A stretch of DNA of 41,649 nucleotides. Origin: Bacteroides sp. UBA939. GTDB taxonomy: Bacteria > Bacteroidota > Bacteroidia > Bacteroidales > Bacteroidaceae. Made by a program: the position numbers and the translations under genes. Shown here piece by piece: positions 7,522-16,480 of this stretch. Every line of letters starts with the position of its first letter. Positions within the stretch are counted from its first letter, which is position 1. The stretch spans positions 19,465 through 61,113 of the forward strand of contig NZ_DBDF01000161.1 in assembly GCF_002293435.1 (NCBI RefSeq). The letters are read 5' to 3'. Below the pieces are notes generated by a model. The model ran no database searches. It was given only the letters and a program-made list of their open reading frames with translations, and was not told the DNA's origin.

Positions 7522-8562
7522 TCAGCTTTCTTTGAGTTTATTTTCTTCTTGCTTGGCAGTGGAAAGCATACCACAAGCTGCGAATATATCTTCGCCACGG
7601 GAAGAACGTATGGTAGTAAACAGACCGTGAGAAGTCAGATAATCACGAAATGCCACCATCGTATCCATATCGGCGCCTGCCAAGTCTACTCCCGGTATAG
7701 TATGAAAACGAATCAGATTGATACGGCAATCCAACCCCCGTAGAAGTTTCAACAATTCTTTAGCATACAACAACGAATCATTTACCCCCTTAAAGACAAT
7801 ATATTCAAAAGATAACCTACGCTGTTTACTAAAATCATATTTTTTAAGTATATCTACCATTTCTGTTATGGAGAAAGCTTTTTCCGCAGGCATCAATTCA
7901 CGACGTTGCAAAGGTACCGGTGAATGCAGGCTTATTGCCAAATGACATTCGGATTCCTCAATAAAATACTGCAATCCCTTGCGTAACCCTACGGTAGAGA
8001 GGGTTATTCGTTTAGGACTCCAGCCATATCCGTAGGAAGAAGTCATGATATCTAAGGCTTTCAGTACTTCATCAAGATTATCTAAGGGTTCTCCCATACC
8101 CATCATTACAATGTTCGTCAGCTTATCCCGCTCCGGAAGAGAACTTATTTGATTGATAATTTGGTTGGCAGTAAGATTGGAGGCAAATCCTTGTTTACCG
8201 GTCATACAAAACTTGCAGTTCATTTTGCAGCCCACTTGCGAAGATACGCAAAGTGTAGCACGGTCTTCTTCCGGAATATAAACCGCTTCTATAAAGCGCC
8301 CCTCACCTACCTTATATAAATACTTCACAGTACCATCTACTGATCGCATCACATCCACAGGTGCAGCAATGCCCACTTCGTAGATATCTTTCAATATATC
8401 CCGGTGTTTCAATGACAAGTTCGTCATGTCATCAATAGAGTTTACTTTCTTGTCGTACAACCATGAAGCAATCTGTTTGGCAGTAAAACCGGGCATTCCC
8501 AGTCTCTTCACCACCTCCTGCAGTTCAACGAGCGTTAATCCTAATAGGGTTTGTTTCGGCAT
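7522..8562 (-). CDS. rlmN: Dual-specificity rRNA/tRNA methyltransferase RlmN
   Basis: This radical-SAM enzyme methylates C2 of A2503 in 23S rRNA, and A37 in some tRNAs. The protein has 346 residues. The radical-SAM cluster motif C-x3-C-x2-C is at Cys112, Cys116 and Cys119 (GCKMNCKFCMTGKQGF). The SAM-binding segment IVMMGMGEPLDNLDEV follows, and the C-terminal Cys that forms the methyl-Cys relay is in RGEDIFAACG near residue 332. The length is typical. It has a strong promoter of its own (8594-8624) and stands alone between the ppiD terminator and the DUF4837 gene. Confidence 0.97.
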   Translation of the reverse strand: MPKQTLLGLTLVELQEVVKRLGMPGFTAKQIASWLYDKKVNSIDDMTNLSLKHRDILKDIYEVGIAAPVDVMRSVDGTVKYLYKVGEGRFIEAVYIPEEDRATLCVSSQVGCKMNCKFCMTGKQGFASNLTANQIINQISSLPERDKLTNIVMMGMGEPLDNLDEVLKALDIMTSSYGYGWSPKRITLSTVGLRKGLQYFIEESECHLAISLHSPVPLQRRELMPAEKAFSITEMVDILKKYDFSKQRRLSFEYIVFKGVNDSLLYAKELLKLLRGLDCRINLIRFHTIPGVDLAGADMDTMVAFRDYLTSHGLFTTIRSSRGEDIFAACGMLSTAKQEENKLKES

Positions 8563-8593
8563 AATTATCTATTAATCTTCCGGTTTATCTTTG

Positions 8594-8624
8594 CAAAGGT
8601 AGGAATAAAGTTGCATAAAGCAAT
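8594..8624 (-). promoter_or_regulatory. Bacteroides-type promoter of rlmN
   Basis: On the minus strand, TTG (complement of 8621-8623) is followed by a 19-nt spacer and TACCTTTG (complement of 8594-8601). This matches the Bacteroides -33/-7 consensus. The -7 box lies about 30 bp before the rlmN ATG. An overlapping TATCTTTG reads the other way at 8586-8593 but faces no gene. Confidence 0.75.
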
Positions 8625-8658
8625 CACTGACACAGAAAAGAAATATACATATAAAGAA

Positions 8659-8687
8659 AAGCCGCCTGACAAGACATCAGACGGCTT
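8659..8687 (-). terminator. Terminator after ppiD
   Basis: AAGCCGCCTGA (8659-8669) pairs with TCAGACGGCTT (8677-8687) with one G-U pair and a 7-nt loop. The minus-strand read continues into TTCTTTATAT, a U-rich tail. It lies 25 bp past the ppiD stop. Confidence 0.8.
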
Positions 8688-8712
8688 TATATCTAAAAAT
8701 AAACTATCTTTT

Positions 8713-10851
8713 TTAGAAGAATAAGTAACGGCTATCTTTTACATCAGCCTTCAAATACAAATCATTAAGGAACTGACTTGCTACACGAGCATGCATGTTC
8801 TGCGCCGTTGCTTCCTCTCCTTCCTGATTATAAGTTTCGTTCAGCTTCTCCTTTGCATACGGTTGAAGCACAAACACCCCGCCATTTCCTTTAATAGGGG
8901 CGCTCAATTGATTCAACTCGGCAATAGATGCATAAGCGCCTACCAACGGTTCACTGGTACGCAACACCGGAACATAAGCAGGAGCAGCAAAAGTAACATG
9001 TTTTACAGAATCGCTGACAGCATCCGCCAAACCTTTATATTGTTCGAACGAAGATATGCCGGCAGCCTTTACGTCAGCCATAATCTTCTCTGCTTTCTTA
9101 TCACGGAGCAATTCAATTCTCAATTGGTCTCTTACCAAAGCCAACGGACGATACCCTTCCGGAATAATGCCGGAAACACTAACAACCAGCATACGGTCAC
9201 TTTCACCACATTCATACAAGCCGGAAACTTCACCAACTTTTGCAGAGAAAGCCCATCTCAGAGCTTCTTTAGAACCTCTGATACCGCCAATAGCATGTTC
9301 AGAACTATACAAATCATTTCTATCCAACAATTTGTAACCTGCATCTTCCGCATTAGCCATCAACTTATCCAAAGTGGGGTTAGCAGCAATAAACTGACTG
9401 AAGTCATTATATGCTTTGCTGTATGTTTCTTTACTGAAGTCTACCGGACGTTTGATAATAGCTACTTTATATTTGTCTTTAACCGCTTTCTTGTTTGTTA
9501 CCTGCAGAATCACATTTGCCTGTACCAAATTCAGATTAGCCAATTCGTTCTGACCAAGAGTTGCAATGGTATTCACATACTTCAGATTATCGCCATCCAA
9601 CTGTGCGCCTTCATAATTAGCAGAAGAAATCCATGTAGATTCACCTGTCTGACCATATTTCTTAGCAACATCCGCAAAATTTGCGCCACCCTTGATTGCA
9701 TTATAAATACTGTCCGCCAATGTTTTTGTCTTAGCAGCATCTTCTGCCATCACTTGTATCTGACGGTATTCGATAGAATCCGCCATCGAAGCAGCAGCCA
9801 GTTTTTTGAATGAGTTAATAGTATTGTCGGATGCATTATAGTATGGGCCATAAACACCACCTACCGAAACAGAGTCCAAACGCGCAGTAACATCTGTAGG
9901 CAACGATGTAGAAGTATAATACAAATCTACATAAGGCACCTCAGAACCTGTAGCACGAATAAAAGTAGTGTAATCACCCGGAGTACTTGCAAGTTGTTCC
10001 GTATATTCATCTACTTCTTTCTGGATAGCCTCTCTGTCTTCAGGGCTTGCGGTTACCTGCACATCAATGAACTTAATGTTACGGGTTTCTGCATATTGTC
10101 TGAATTGCTCTTTCTTCTTATTATAAGCATCTTTCAAGTCGCCCTCTGTAATTGTTACGGTAGAGTCCGCAACAGAAGAAAAAGGAATAGCAGCCAACAG
10201 CAAGTCGAATTGGTCAACTCTGGCATTAAAAGCGTCCTGGGCTTCTACCGGATTAGAGAACAGGGATTTAGTTACCAAAGCCTGGTACTTTTCAGCCAAA
10301 CGGGTCTGTACAAGTTGCTTTTCAATGAAAGACCAGAATTTATACATAGCTCGCGACTGTTCTACGTACTGTGCCGGCATTTGTGACTGATCCATTTTAG
10401 AATAGTCTACCAAAAACTTCTTCAACATATCTTTGTCGAAAGCGCCGGTCTGAGGGTTATAGAACGGTGTTTGTTGCAGCATAGGATGTACACCTGCATC
10501 AATAATCGATTGGAGTTCCGCCTTTGTCACTGTTAAGCCCAGCTTTTTCGCTTCATTTTCAATCAGTTTATTGTTAACGTAATTTCTCCATACCTCATCT
10601 TTGATCTGGTTGGCTTGTTCATCGGAGAGCGCATTTGTATTGCCGGATAATTTCACAACTTCCGTGTACTCTTCTACCAAACTTTGATATTCCGGAGCAG
10701 AAAGCGCCTCTCCATCCACTTCTCCTACATCTTGTGACTGATGTGGCTGAATTACTTTCCACGCATCTCCTGCAATGAAAGCAAACAGCGCCAAACCAAT
10801 AACAATCACCAATAAAGGTCCTTTAGACCGAATGCTTTGTAATGTTGCCAT
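8713..10851 (-). CDS. PpiD/SurA-like periplasmic peptidyl-prolyl isomerase
   Basis: This is a membrane-anchored folding factor acting on exported proteins at the periplasmic face. The protein has 712 residues. One N-terminal transmembrane anchor (LLVIVIGLALFAFIAGDAW, residues 14-32) is followed by a SurA-N-like helical chaperone region (about 40-240), then a parvulin-like region near 345-450 with YRQIQVMAEDAAKTKTLADS and NFADVAKKYGQ, and a second, weaker parvulin-like segment near 510-600. This anchor-plus-chaperone order is that of PpiD, and the length fits Bacteroidetes PpiD. It is the last gene of the coaX operon but has a 123-bp leader, so an internal promoter is likely (TATCTTCG near 10914). 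Confidence 0.88.
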   Translation of the reverse strand: MATLQSIRSKGPLLVIVIGLALFAFIAGDAWKVIQPHQSQDVGEVDGEALSAPEYQSLVEEYTEVVKLSGNTNALSDEQANQIKDEVWRNYVNNKLIENEAKKLGLTVTKAELQSIIDAGVHPMLQQTPFYNPQTGAFDKDMLKKFLVDYSKMDQSQMPAQYVEQSRAMYKFWSFIEKQLVQTRLAEKYQALVTKSLFSNPVEAQDAFNARVDQFDLLLAAIPFSSVADSTVTITEGDLKDAYNKKKEQFRQYAETRNIKFIDVQVTASPEDREAIQKEVDEYTEQLASTPGDYTTFIRATGSEVPYVDLYYTSTSLPTDVTARLDSVSVGGVYGPYYNASDNTINSFKKLAAASMADSIEYRQIQVMAEDAAKTKTLADSIYNAIKGGANFADVAKKYGQTGESTWISSANYEGAQLDGDNLKYVNTIATLGQNELANLNLVQANVILQVTNKKAVKDKYKVAIIKRPVDFSKETYSKAYNDFSQFIAANPTLDKLMANAEDAGYKLLDRNDLYSSEHAIGGIRGSKEALRWAFSAKVGEVSGLYECGESDRMLVVSVSGIIPEGYRPLALVRDQLRIELLRDKKAEKIMADVKAAGISSFEQYKGLADAVSDSVKHVTFAAPAYVPVLRTSEPLVGAYASIAELNQLSAPIKGNGGVFVLQPYAKEKLNETYNQEGEEATAQNMHARVASQFLNDLYLKADVKDSRYLFF

Positions 10852-10974
10852 TTTAGTTAATATGATTTATTTGTTTATTATTATTTTACTATAAACTTTT
10901 ATTTTAGCGCACGAAGATACAAAAAATGCTAATACGCATCTATTTATTCTTTAAAAATTTACGCCATCACTCCA

Positions 10975-12234
10975 TTATTCAATGACTTTAAGGCGTACCA
11001 ACTCTATTTTTGTAGCCGTAACCTTAATAATTTTGAACTTAAAGTTATCAATAGCCACTACCTCATGCAACTTGGGAAAGCTCTGATAACGATTCAGGAT
11101 CAATCCTCCTACCGTCAGATATTCATCCGATTCCGGCAAATCAAGATTAAATGTTTCGTTTACTTTCTCTATTTCCAGGCGAGCAGACAGCACATACTCA
11201 TGCTCGTTTATTTGCTTGCAGACATACGAAGTATTATCATGTTCATCTTCAATATCCCCAAATATTTCTTCAACCAAGTCCTCCAGGGAAACAATGCCCG
11301 ACGTACCGCCAAATTCATCTACCACCACGGCAATCGTTTTCTTTTGCTGCATAAATAGCTTCATCAATTTATGCGCCGCCATTGTTTCGGGCACAATAGG
11401 TACTTCTTTCACGTTGTTACGCCAATCGGCAGGATTACGAAACATCTCAGATGAATGAATATAGCCAACTACATTATCTATATTTCCGTCATAGACAATA
11501 ATCTTGGAAATACCCGATTCTACAAAAAGACTTTTCAATTCTTCCAAAGACGTATCCAAATCAACCGCTACCACTTCTGTCCGGGGAACAATGCAATCAC
11601 GTATTTTTATGCTCGAAAAGTCAAGTGCATTCTGGAATATCTTCACTTCCGTATCCAACTCTTCTTCATCTCTCGCACTATCAATACCGGATTGAACGAA
11701 ATAATCCAAATCGACTTTCCCGAAAGCCTTCTCTGACGCTTCTTTAGTTATCTTCATACCAAACACGCGCAGGAAAAGATAAGATAACCCAGACGCCAGC
11801 CATGATATTGGAAAAAGCACGATATAGCATATTAAAAGCGGAAAAGCGCAAACCTTCAATACAAGATTAGGATTAATTTTGAATAAGGTTTTAGGAAGGA
11901 ATTCACCCGTAAGCAGAATGATAAGAGTGGAGATTATCGTCTGCAACAAAAGTTCCACAAAATCATTGGAAATCAACCCTCCCAATAAATGAGTATTAAT
12001 AACCTGCGCCATCAGGATACCATAAATCACCAGCGCAATATTATTACCTACCAACATGGTAGAGATAAAATTATTGGAGTTGCGGAAGAAATAAGAGAGG
12101 ATCCGTGAACTGAATCCCACTTTGCGTTCCATCTCAAAACGCAATTTATCCACGGAAACAAAAGCAATCTCCATGCCTGAAAAAAAGGCGGAAAAAGCTA
12201 TAGTTATCAATAAATAAATATAGGTATCCATCAT
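10975..12234 (-). CDS. CNNM/CorC-type membrane protein with CBS pair (GldE-like)
   Basis: This is an integral membrane protein of 419 residues with three parts. A DUF21/CNNM membrane domain (residues 1-190) starts with AFSAFFSGMEIAFVSVDKLR. Two CBS domains follow (about 205-325; IRDCIVPRTEVVAVDLDTSL and VDEFGGTSGIVSLEDLVEEI). A CorC/HlyC C-terminal domain covers 340-419. The family is linked to Mg/Co transport, and the same architecture is called GldE in gliding Bacteroidetes. The start overlaps the lptC stop as ATGA, so translation is coupled. An ion-transport role is inferred from the family. Confidence 0.88.
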   Translation of the reverse strand: MMDTYIYLLITIAFSAFFSGMEIAFVSVDKLRFEMERKVGFSSRILSYFFRNSNNFISTMLVGNNIALVIYGILMAQVINTHLLGGLISNDFVELLLQTIISTLIILLTGEFLPKTLFKINPNLVLKVCAFPLLICYIVLFPISWLASGLSYLFLRVFGMKITKEASEKAFGKVDLDYFVQSGIDSARDEEELDTEVKIFQNALDFSSIKIRDCIVPRTEVVAVDLDTSLEELKSLFVESGISKIIVYDGNIDNVVGYIHSSEMFRNPADWRNNVKEVPIVPETMAAHKLMKLFMQQKKTIAVVVDEFGGTSGIVSLEDLVEEIFGDIEDEHDNTSYVCKQINEHEYVLSARLEIEKVNETFNLDLPESDEYLTVGGLILNRYQSFPKLHEVVAIDNFKFKIIKVTATKIELVRLKVIE

Positions 12235-12881
12235 TCTGGTTTAATAGTATCGGTTTTAACGCTATCGGTTCTTAAGCTATCGCCAGGCGCTTCTCCATCT
12301 TCCACATAAAATACTCCTTCTGTCTTAAAAAAACGATATTTATTCAGTTGCTCATCAGACTCAAAACCACGGGCGTAAATAACCTGATCAGGCTGTTCTA
12401 TGCGAACCCGTTGATCGGAGTAAACCCTATGCTTATTTTGATCCCAATACAACAACTCGGTATTGAACTTCTCTCCTTTCAGGTTCTCAATATCTACATT
12501 ACCTATCAACTTCCACAAGCGCTCTTTATCATAATAATAGGCTGTATCCGACTTGATACTGGCCTCAACATTAAAGACCGAATCAAACTTTTCCAGATAA
12601 ATACCTTTTTCAAACGCCCAATAGGAAGGTGACTTACGGTCAAAAACCAACCATTCTTCCGTATTGATACGATACCGGGTAATGCCGGAATCGGAAATAA
12701 GAGTCCTCACCCCTTCTGTATCCATCACAGGCAGGGAGTCGCGTTCAGTTATAGCTGCTCCCATCTCCTTGCCTCGTCCGGAGCAGGCGGAAAATAAAAG
12801 AAGCATAACCATTGCCCCGAAGACAATGGTTATGCTCATAATCCTATGACAGAGAATGTTACTTCGTTGTTGTAACAACAT
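12231..12881 (-). CDS. lptC: LptC-like LPS transport lipoprotein
   Basis: This is a periplasmic bridge protein that takes LPS from the LptB2FG transporter. From the ATG at 12881 the protein has 216 residues. The signal has basic residues (R6, R13), a hydrophobic core and lipobox FSAC with Cys33. The beta-jellyroll region shows the LptC pattern (GIYLEKFDSVFNVEASIKSD, LWKLIGNVDIENLKGE and a VYSDQRVRIEQPDQVIYARG stretch). An in-frame upstream start at 12941 would run into the TPR gene. 12881 is 8 bp after that gene's stop and keeps the positive n-region, whereas 12839 would lose it. Lipidation is inferred from the lipobox; E. coli LptC has a membrane helix instead. Confidence 0.87.
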   Translation of the reverse strand: MLLQQRSNILCHRIMSITIVFGAMVMLLLFSACSGRGKEMGAAITERDSLPVMDTEGVRTLISDSGITRYRINTEEWLVFDRKSPSYWAFEKGIYLEKFDSVFNVEASIKSDTAYYYDKERLWKLIGNVDIENLKGEKFNTELLYWDQNKHRVYSDQRVRIEQPDQVIYARGFESDEQLNKYRFFKTEGVFYVEDGEAPGDSLRTDSVKTDTIKPE

Positions 12882-12888
12882 ACTGTTA

Positions 12889-14211
12889 TTATCGAATCGT
12901 TGTGCTTTCGCCAATCCAACCACCGACAGTGATACGGTCACCAGCTTTATAGCCTAACATAAAAAGATCTTCAGCTTTCGGGGTATAACGGGCATAAGTT
13001 GAAATCAATTCGTTTGCCTTATCAGTAACAGACGAGTCAATAGCCTTAGCACGCTGCAACTTATCAATTACGACAAAATATGTACACTTATTCAAAGCGG
13101 ATTCATCACTCCAGTTCGGGCTGGAAGCATAAATCTGTGCAAGCAGAATATATGCATTACCATAATCTTCTTTATAACTGATTGCTTTCTGCACATAACT
13201 TCTGGCTTGTGATAATTTCTTTGCATCTAACAAAATAGCAGCCACAGTATAAGCCAACGGCGCTTTTTTCTCTGCATCCGTTTCCAGATTCAAACCTTCG
13301 TCAAAGTATTTGATAGCTGCCTCATAATCACCTTTCTTATATGACATATATCCGCATCCGGTAGCTGCATCAGCAGTAGGATTTATCTTGTACATGTAGT
13401 AAGAAGCTTGGAAATATGCTTCGCTTTCTGTACACCTCATCATTTTCAGAACGGAAATAGCTTTCTTCAAATAAGTAGAATCCGATTGGCTCGCTTCAAT
13501 CTTAGGGCCATAAATATTCTGCAAAGACTCACAGTCAGCAGTACCACTATTAATAAACATAGCCTCAAGATTGGCTTTTATTTGCTGCAAATTGGCTTTC
13601 TTGGCAGCATTTTCCTCTGCTGCAACTGCTTCGTCCGCATATTCGGAAACAGTCAGATAATCCTGAATGAATTGTTCTTTGTGATTAGCATCAATCTTCA
13701 ATTTATTCAAAGACATATCCAGAAAATAATGCAAAACCGCACCGTCCGAACTAGCCTTTTCAGCATCAACAGATTCTTTAAACCATGTGTATGCCTGATT
13801 AACATCCAGCTTGGGAGCATAAGTAATGTAGTCAATGACTTTAGTACCCAATGAAGAAGCAACAGACGGAACTTTCATGCCTTTGGCTGCAAATTCCGGA
13901 ATATATTTGCCTCTCAGATCATACACTTCCATCAATTCATCAAAGTACTTTTTATAGTCCGCAGAGTTACGGTCTTTTATTTCCCCCAAGAATGAGCGCA
14001 AAATCTTGATACCATCAGAAAATGTATAATATCTTAGGGTAGGGCAGTCCGCCATCACTTGTTTCCAAGGTTCATACGCACTTTTAAAATCTCCGGCCTT
14101 CACACTTGAGTTGGAAAGGCTACTGTTCTTGTTACAATCTTCGTTCTGTGCAAAAGCACCGGCCACTCCACCCGAAAGGAGTAAGACAGCTACAAGCTTT
14201 TTAATTTTCAT
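12889..14211 (-). CDS. Secreted tetratricopeptide repeat protein
   Basis: This protein of 440 residues has a cleavable signal peptide ending near GAFAQ (residue 22). The mature protein is nearly all helical. TPR units are clearest at about 285-385, for example GYMSYKKGDYEAAIKYFDEG and YGNAYILLAQIYASSP. It ends with a small strand-rich segment (AGDRITVGGWIGESTTIR). It sits between an outer-membrane barrel gene (43 bp gap) and lptC (8 bp gap) in the coaX operon. A periplasmic scaffold for outer-membrane assembly is inferred from context only. Confidence 0.85.
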   Translation of the reverse strand: MKIKKLVAVLLLSGGVAGAFAQNEDCNKNSSLSNSSVKAGDFKSAYEPWKQVMADCPTLRYYTFSDGIKILRSFLGEIKDRNSADYKKYFDELMEVYDLRGKYIPEFAAKGMKVPSVASSLGTKVIDYITYAPKLDVNQAYTWFKESVDAEKASSDGAVLHYFLDMSLNKLKIDANHKEQFIQDYLTVSEYADEAVAAEENAAKKANLQQIKANLEAMFINSGTADCESLQNIYGPKIEASQSDSTYLKKAISVLKMMRCTESEAYFQASYYMYKINPTADAATGCGYMSYKKGDYEAAIKYFDEGLNLETDAEKKAPLAYTVAAILLDAKKLSQARSYVQKAISYKEDYGNAYILLAQIYASSPNWSDESALNKCTYFVVIDKLQRAKAIDSSVTDKANELISTYARYTPKAEDLFMLGYKAGDRITVGGWIGESTTIR

Positions 14212-14254
14212 TGTATATCAATTTTTAGTTGTTATATTACATTTGTTTTTTCAT

Positions 14255-15517
14255 TTACTCTACTTTACGCTTCCAGAACCAGCGTTCATTGAACGTCACA
14301 CCAATACAAACACGCAAGGTATTCTCGTTCACAAAGCCACTTTCCGCACCTTGCATTCCCACATACTGCGCAGACAGACTTATCACAGAACGATTCCGCG
14401 GAAGAGGTAAAGCAAAACCAGCCGTAAGCCCGTATTCATTTGCTGCGCTCATGCCCCTTACCTTATAGTAAGGTTTGGAATAATAAGCTCCCAAACGATA
14501 TTTAATATGTGAGAAATAACTTCTTCCCATTTCATTCGGAATATATTCTGCACCGACAGAAATCTTAGTACGGTTACAGAAAGCATCCGGGTCATTCATA
14601 AACGTTACATCACCCCACTTTTGGAACATAACATCCATACCCACAGTCAGACGGTTATTATATGTATAAGTCACGCCCGCCCCCAGCGTTATAGGAGTTC
14701 CTAAAGTTAACGTCGTATCTTTTGAGTTTGTCGTATATCCATTAGATGGATTTCCCATCATATTCGTCACAGTAGATTCATTACTCAAGTTATGCCCCGG
14801 TGAGAAAACAACACCTAATGTGGCGGAATGCTTCTTTCCGAATTGCTGCGTATATTGCGCACCAAAATCAAGCTTGTAACTCTGTACAGACATACTTTCC
14901 TGTTTTATTGAACCATATTTAGTTCCATCAAGGGGAAAACTTATATTTCTGGAATGTGATATATCTCCCCAAAGATACGAAATATTCGCACCAACAGAAA
15001 GATTTTCTAATATTTTAAAACCTGCACCTACATAAAGTTGATGTAATCCACCCTCACCCGAATATTTTGTAGAATATGAACTTCCGGAAAATTCTTCATT
15101 TTCATTGTAACTTTCCATACTGTATCCCACATTGGAATAGGGCAACATTCCGATACTCATAGCACCTCGTTTGGACAGGCGGAACAACATCGTGATATAG
15201 TCAAAACTGGAATTCTTGGCATTCCGTTTTACAATACCATCACTAAAGTTCGTGTTTTGCAAGGAAATACCGCCGTCAAACATAAAGGTTAACGAATCAA
15301 CGGCAGTATAAGCAGCAGGATTTGCAAAATTAGTATGAGATCTGTCACGCAAACCATAAGCAATACCGCCCATCGCCTTACTATTACCCGATCCCTGGTC
15401 TGCCAACTGTCCATACCCGTATCTTGTATAAGGGGAATTAGTATTATTCTGAGCAACTGTCACTCCAGATATTATCGTGAGCAAGAGCACTAAAAGTGTT
15501 TGTCTATATCTTGTCAT
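14255..15517 (-). CDS. Outer-membrane beta-barrel protein (FadL/PorV-like)
   Basis: This protein of 420 residues has a signal peptide cleaved after VTVAQ (residue 23). It contains repeated amphipathic strands with aromatic ends, and an N-terminal NNTNSPYTRYGYGQL plug-like segment with AMGGIAYGLRD and FANPAAYTAVDS. That pattern is seen in FadL/PorV-type barrels of Bacteroidetes. The C-terminus ends in alternating residues (ENTLRVCIGVTFNERWFWKR), as expected of a final strand. The start overlaps coaX by 14 bp. The cargo or ligand is unknown. Confidence 0.82.
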   Translation of the reverse strand: MTRYRQTLLVLLLTIISGVTVAQNNTNSPYTRYGYGQLADQGSGNSKAMGGIAYGLRDRSHTNFANPAAYTAVDSLTFMFDGGISLQNTNFSDGIVKRNAKNSSFDYITMLFRLSKRGAMSIGMLPYSNVGYSMESYNENEEFSGSSYSTKYSGEGGLHQLYVGAGFKILENLSVGANISYLWGDISHSRNISFPLDGTKYGSIKQESMSVQSYKLDFGAQYTQQFGKKHSATLGVVFSPGHNLSNESTVTNMMGNPSNGYTTNSKDTTLTLGTPITLGAGVTYTYNNRLTVGMDVMFQKWGDVTFMNDPDAFCNRTKISVGAEYIPNEMGRSYFSHIKYRLGAYYSKPYYKVRGMSAANEYGLTAGFALPLPRNRSVISLSAQYVGMQGAESGFVNENTLRVCIGVTFNERWFWKRKVE

Positions 15518-16250
15518 TATTATAGTTTAAAATTCGGTTTAATCCTTTCAATACTAAAAATCTATCTGCAAAGATGATACTTTTTAAGTTTGTAGCAAAA
15601 GAAAAATCATCCCCGCCCGTTAAAAAAACCAAAAGTTCAGGATATTTATGTTTCAAAGCCGTTATGTAGCCCAAAATTTCATATTCCAGACCATTCAAAA
15701 CTCCTGCACGAATAGCAGTTTCAGTATCTTTTCCCATCGGAAGTTCACGACCTTCACGCTGCACCATAGGCAAGCGACTGGTAAATTGGTGAAGCGCCCG
15801 AAAACGCATTTGCATGCCGGGAGATATATTCCCGCCATGATAACGCCCGTCAGCGTCCACAAATTCATACGTGATGCAAGTGCCGGCATCTATCACCAGA
15901 ATGTCTTTCCCGGGAAATTGCTCGTTAGCGCCCACTACAGCCGCCATGCGGTCGTATCCCAATGTTTCGGGAGTTTCATAGAGGTTCGCTACCGGCAGGG
16001 GGGTTGTCTCATTCAGCCAAAGTACAGGTATGGAAAGTGAAGCCAACTGCTCCACCACTTGCTCTTTCAAGTCGATTACAGTAGCAACGATTGCTTTCTC
16101 AAAATGATATTTATGATAAATACCGGGCAAATGGTCCAAGTTTTCATTAGAGTCATACGCCACTTCTAACAGTGATACACCATCAAAGACAGCTATTTTT
16201 GCCACTGTATTTCCTATATCAATAACCAGATTCACTGAATGTAGATTCAT
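15504..16250 (-). CDS. coaX: Type III pantothenate kinase CoaX
   Basis: This enzyme phosphorylates pantothenate, the first step of coenzyme A synthesis. The protein has 248 residues. It opens with the ASKHA phosphate-1 loop (LVIDIGNTVAKIAVFDG). GYDRMAAVVGA near residue 100 and VIDAGTCITYEFVD near 122 are the type III hallmarks, and GGNISPGMQMRFRALHQFTS follows. The ATG at 16250 is chosen over an upstream TTG at 16262 because the family begins just before LVIDIG and the -7 box ends at 16260. It heads the envelope operon that continues to ppiD. Confidence 0.95.
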   Translation of the reverse strand: MNLHSVNLVIDIGNTVAKIAVFDGVSLLEVAYDSNENLDHLPGIYHKYHFEKAIVATVIDLKEQVVEQLASLSIPVLWLNETTPLPVANLYETPETLGYDRMAAVVGANEQFPGKDILVIDAGTCITYEFVDADGRYHGGNISPGMQMRFRALHQFTSRLPMVQREGRELPMGKDTETAIRAGVLNGLEYEILGYITALKHKYPELLVFLTGGDDFSFATNLKSIIFADRFLVLKGLNRILNYNNDKI

Positions 16251-16259
16251 TTTCGGGCA

Positions 16260-16267
16260 CAAAGATA
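16260..16267 (-). promoter_or_regulatory. -7 box of the coaX operon
   Basis: The minus strand reads TATCTTTG, a perfect TAnnTTTG. It ends only 9 nt before the coaX ATG, so the transcript would have almost no leader. A TTTG lies 14 nt further upstream, closer than the usual 19-21 nt. Confidence 0.6.
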
Positions 16268-16331
16268 CAACTTTTTTCCATCAAAACTCGTCATTAGCAT
16301 AAAGAAAGTTGAATGTGGCTTGTTGATACAA

Positions 16332-16385
16332 AAAGGACGCGGTCGAAAGCATTCTCTTTGAGACATGTCTTTCTTCGCGTCCTTT
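16332..16385 (-). terminator. Terminator after the DUF1343 gene
   Basis: AAAGGACGCG (16332-16341) pairs perfectly with CGCGTCCTTT (16376-16385). An inner GAAAG/CTTTC extends the stem. The minus-strand read continues as TTTTTGTATC, a good U tail. It stands about 95 bp past the DUF1343 stop. Confidence 0.85.
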
Positions 16386-16480
16386 ATAATCGAATATATT
16401 TTCTATAAATTGCGAAAACAGAATCGGCAACAGGTCACAATTAAAAGTTTAGCGAACTGTTATCCGTTTGAAGATTGATT

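Noticed and set aside
8791..9813. Long plus-strand open frame of 340 codons
   Set aside because: It lies wholly antisense inside ppiD, and its translation is rich in Phe, Ile, Arg and Cys without any domain pattern.
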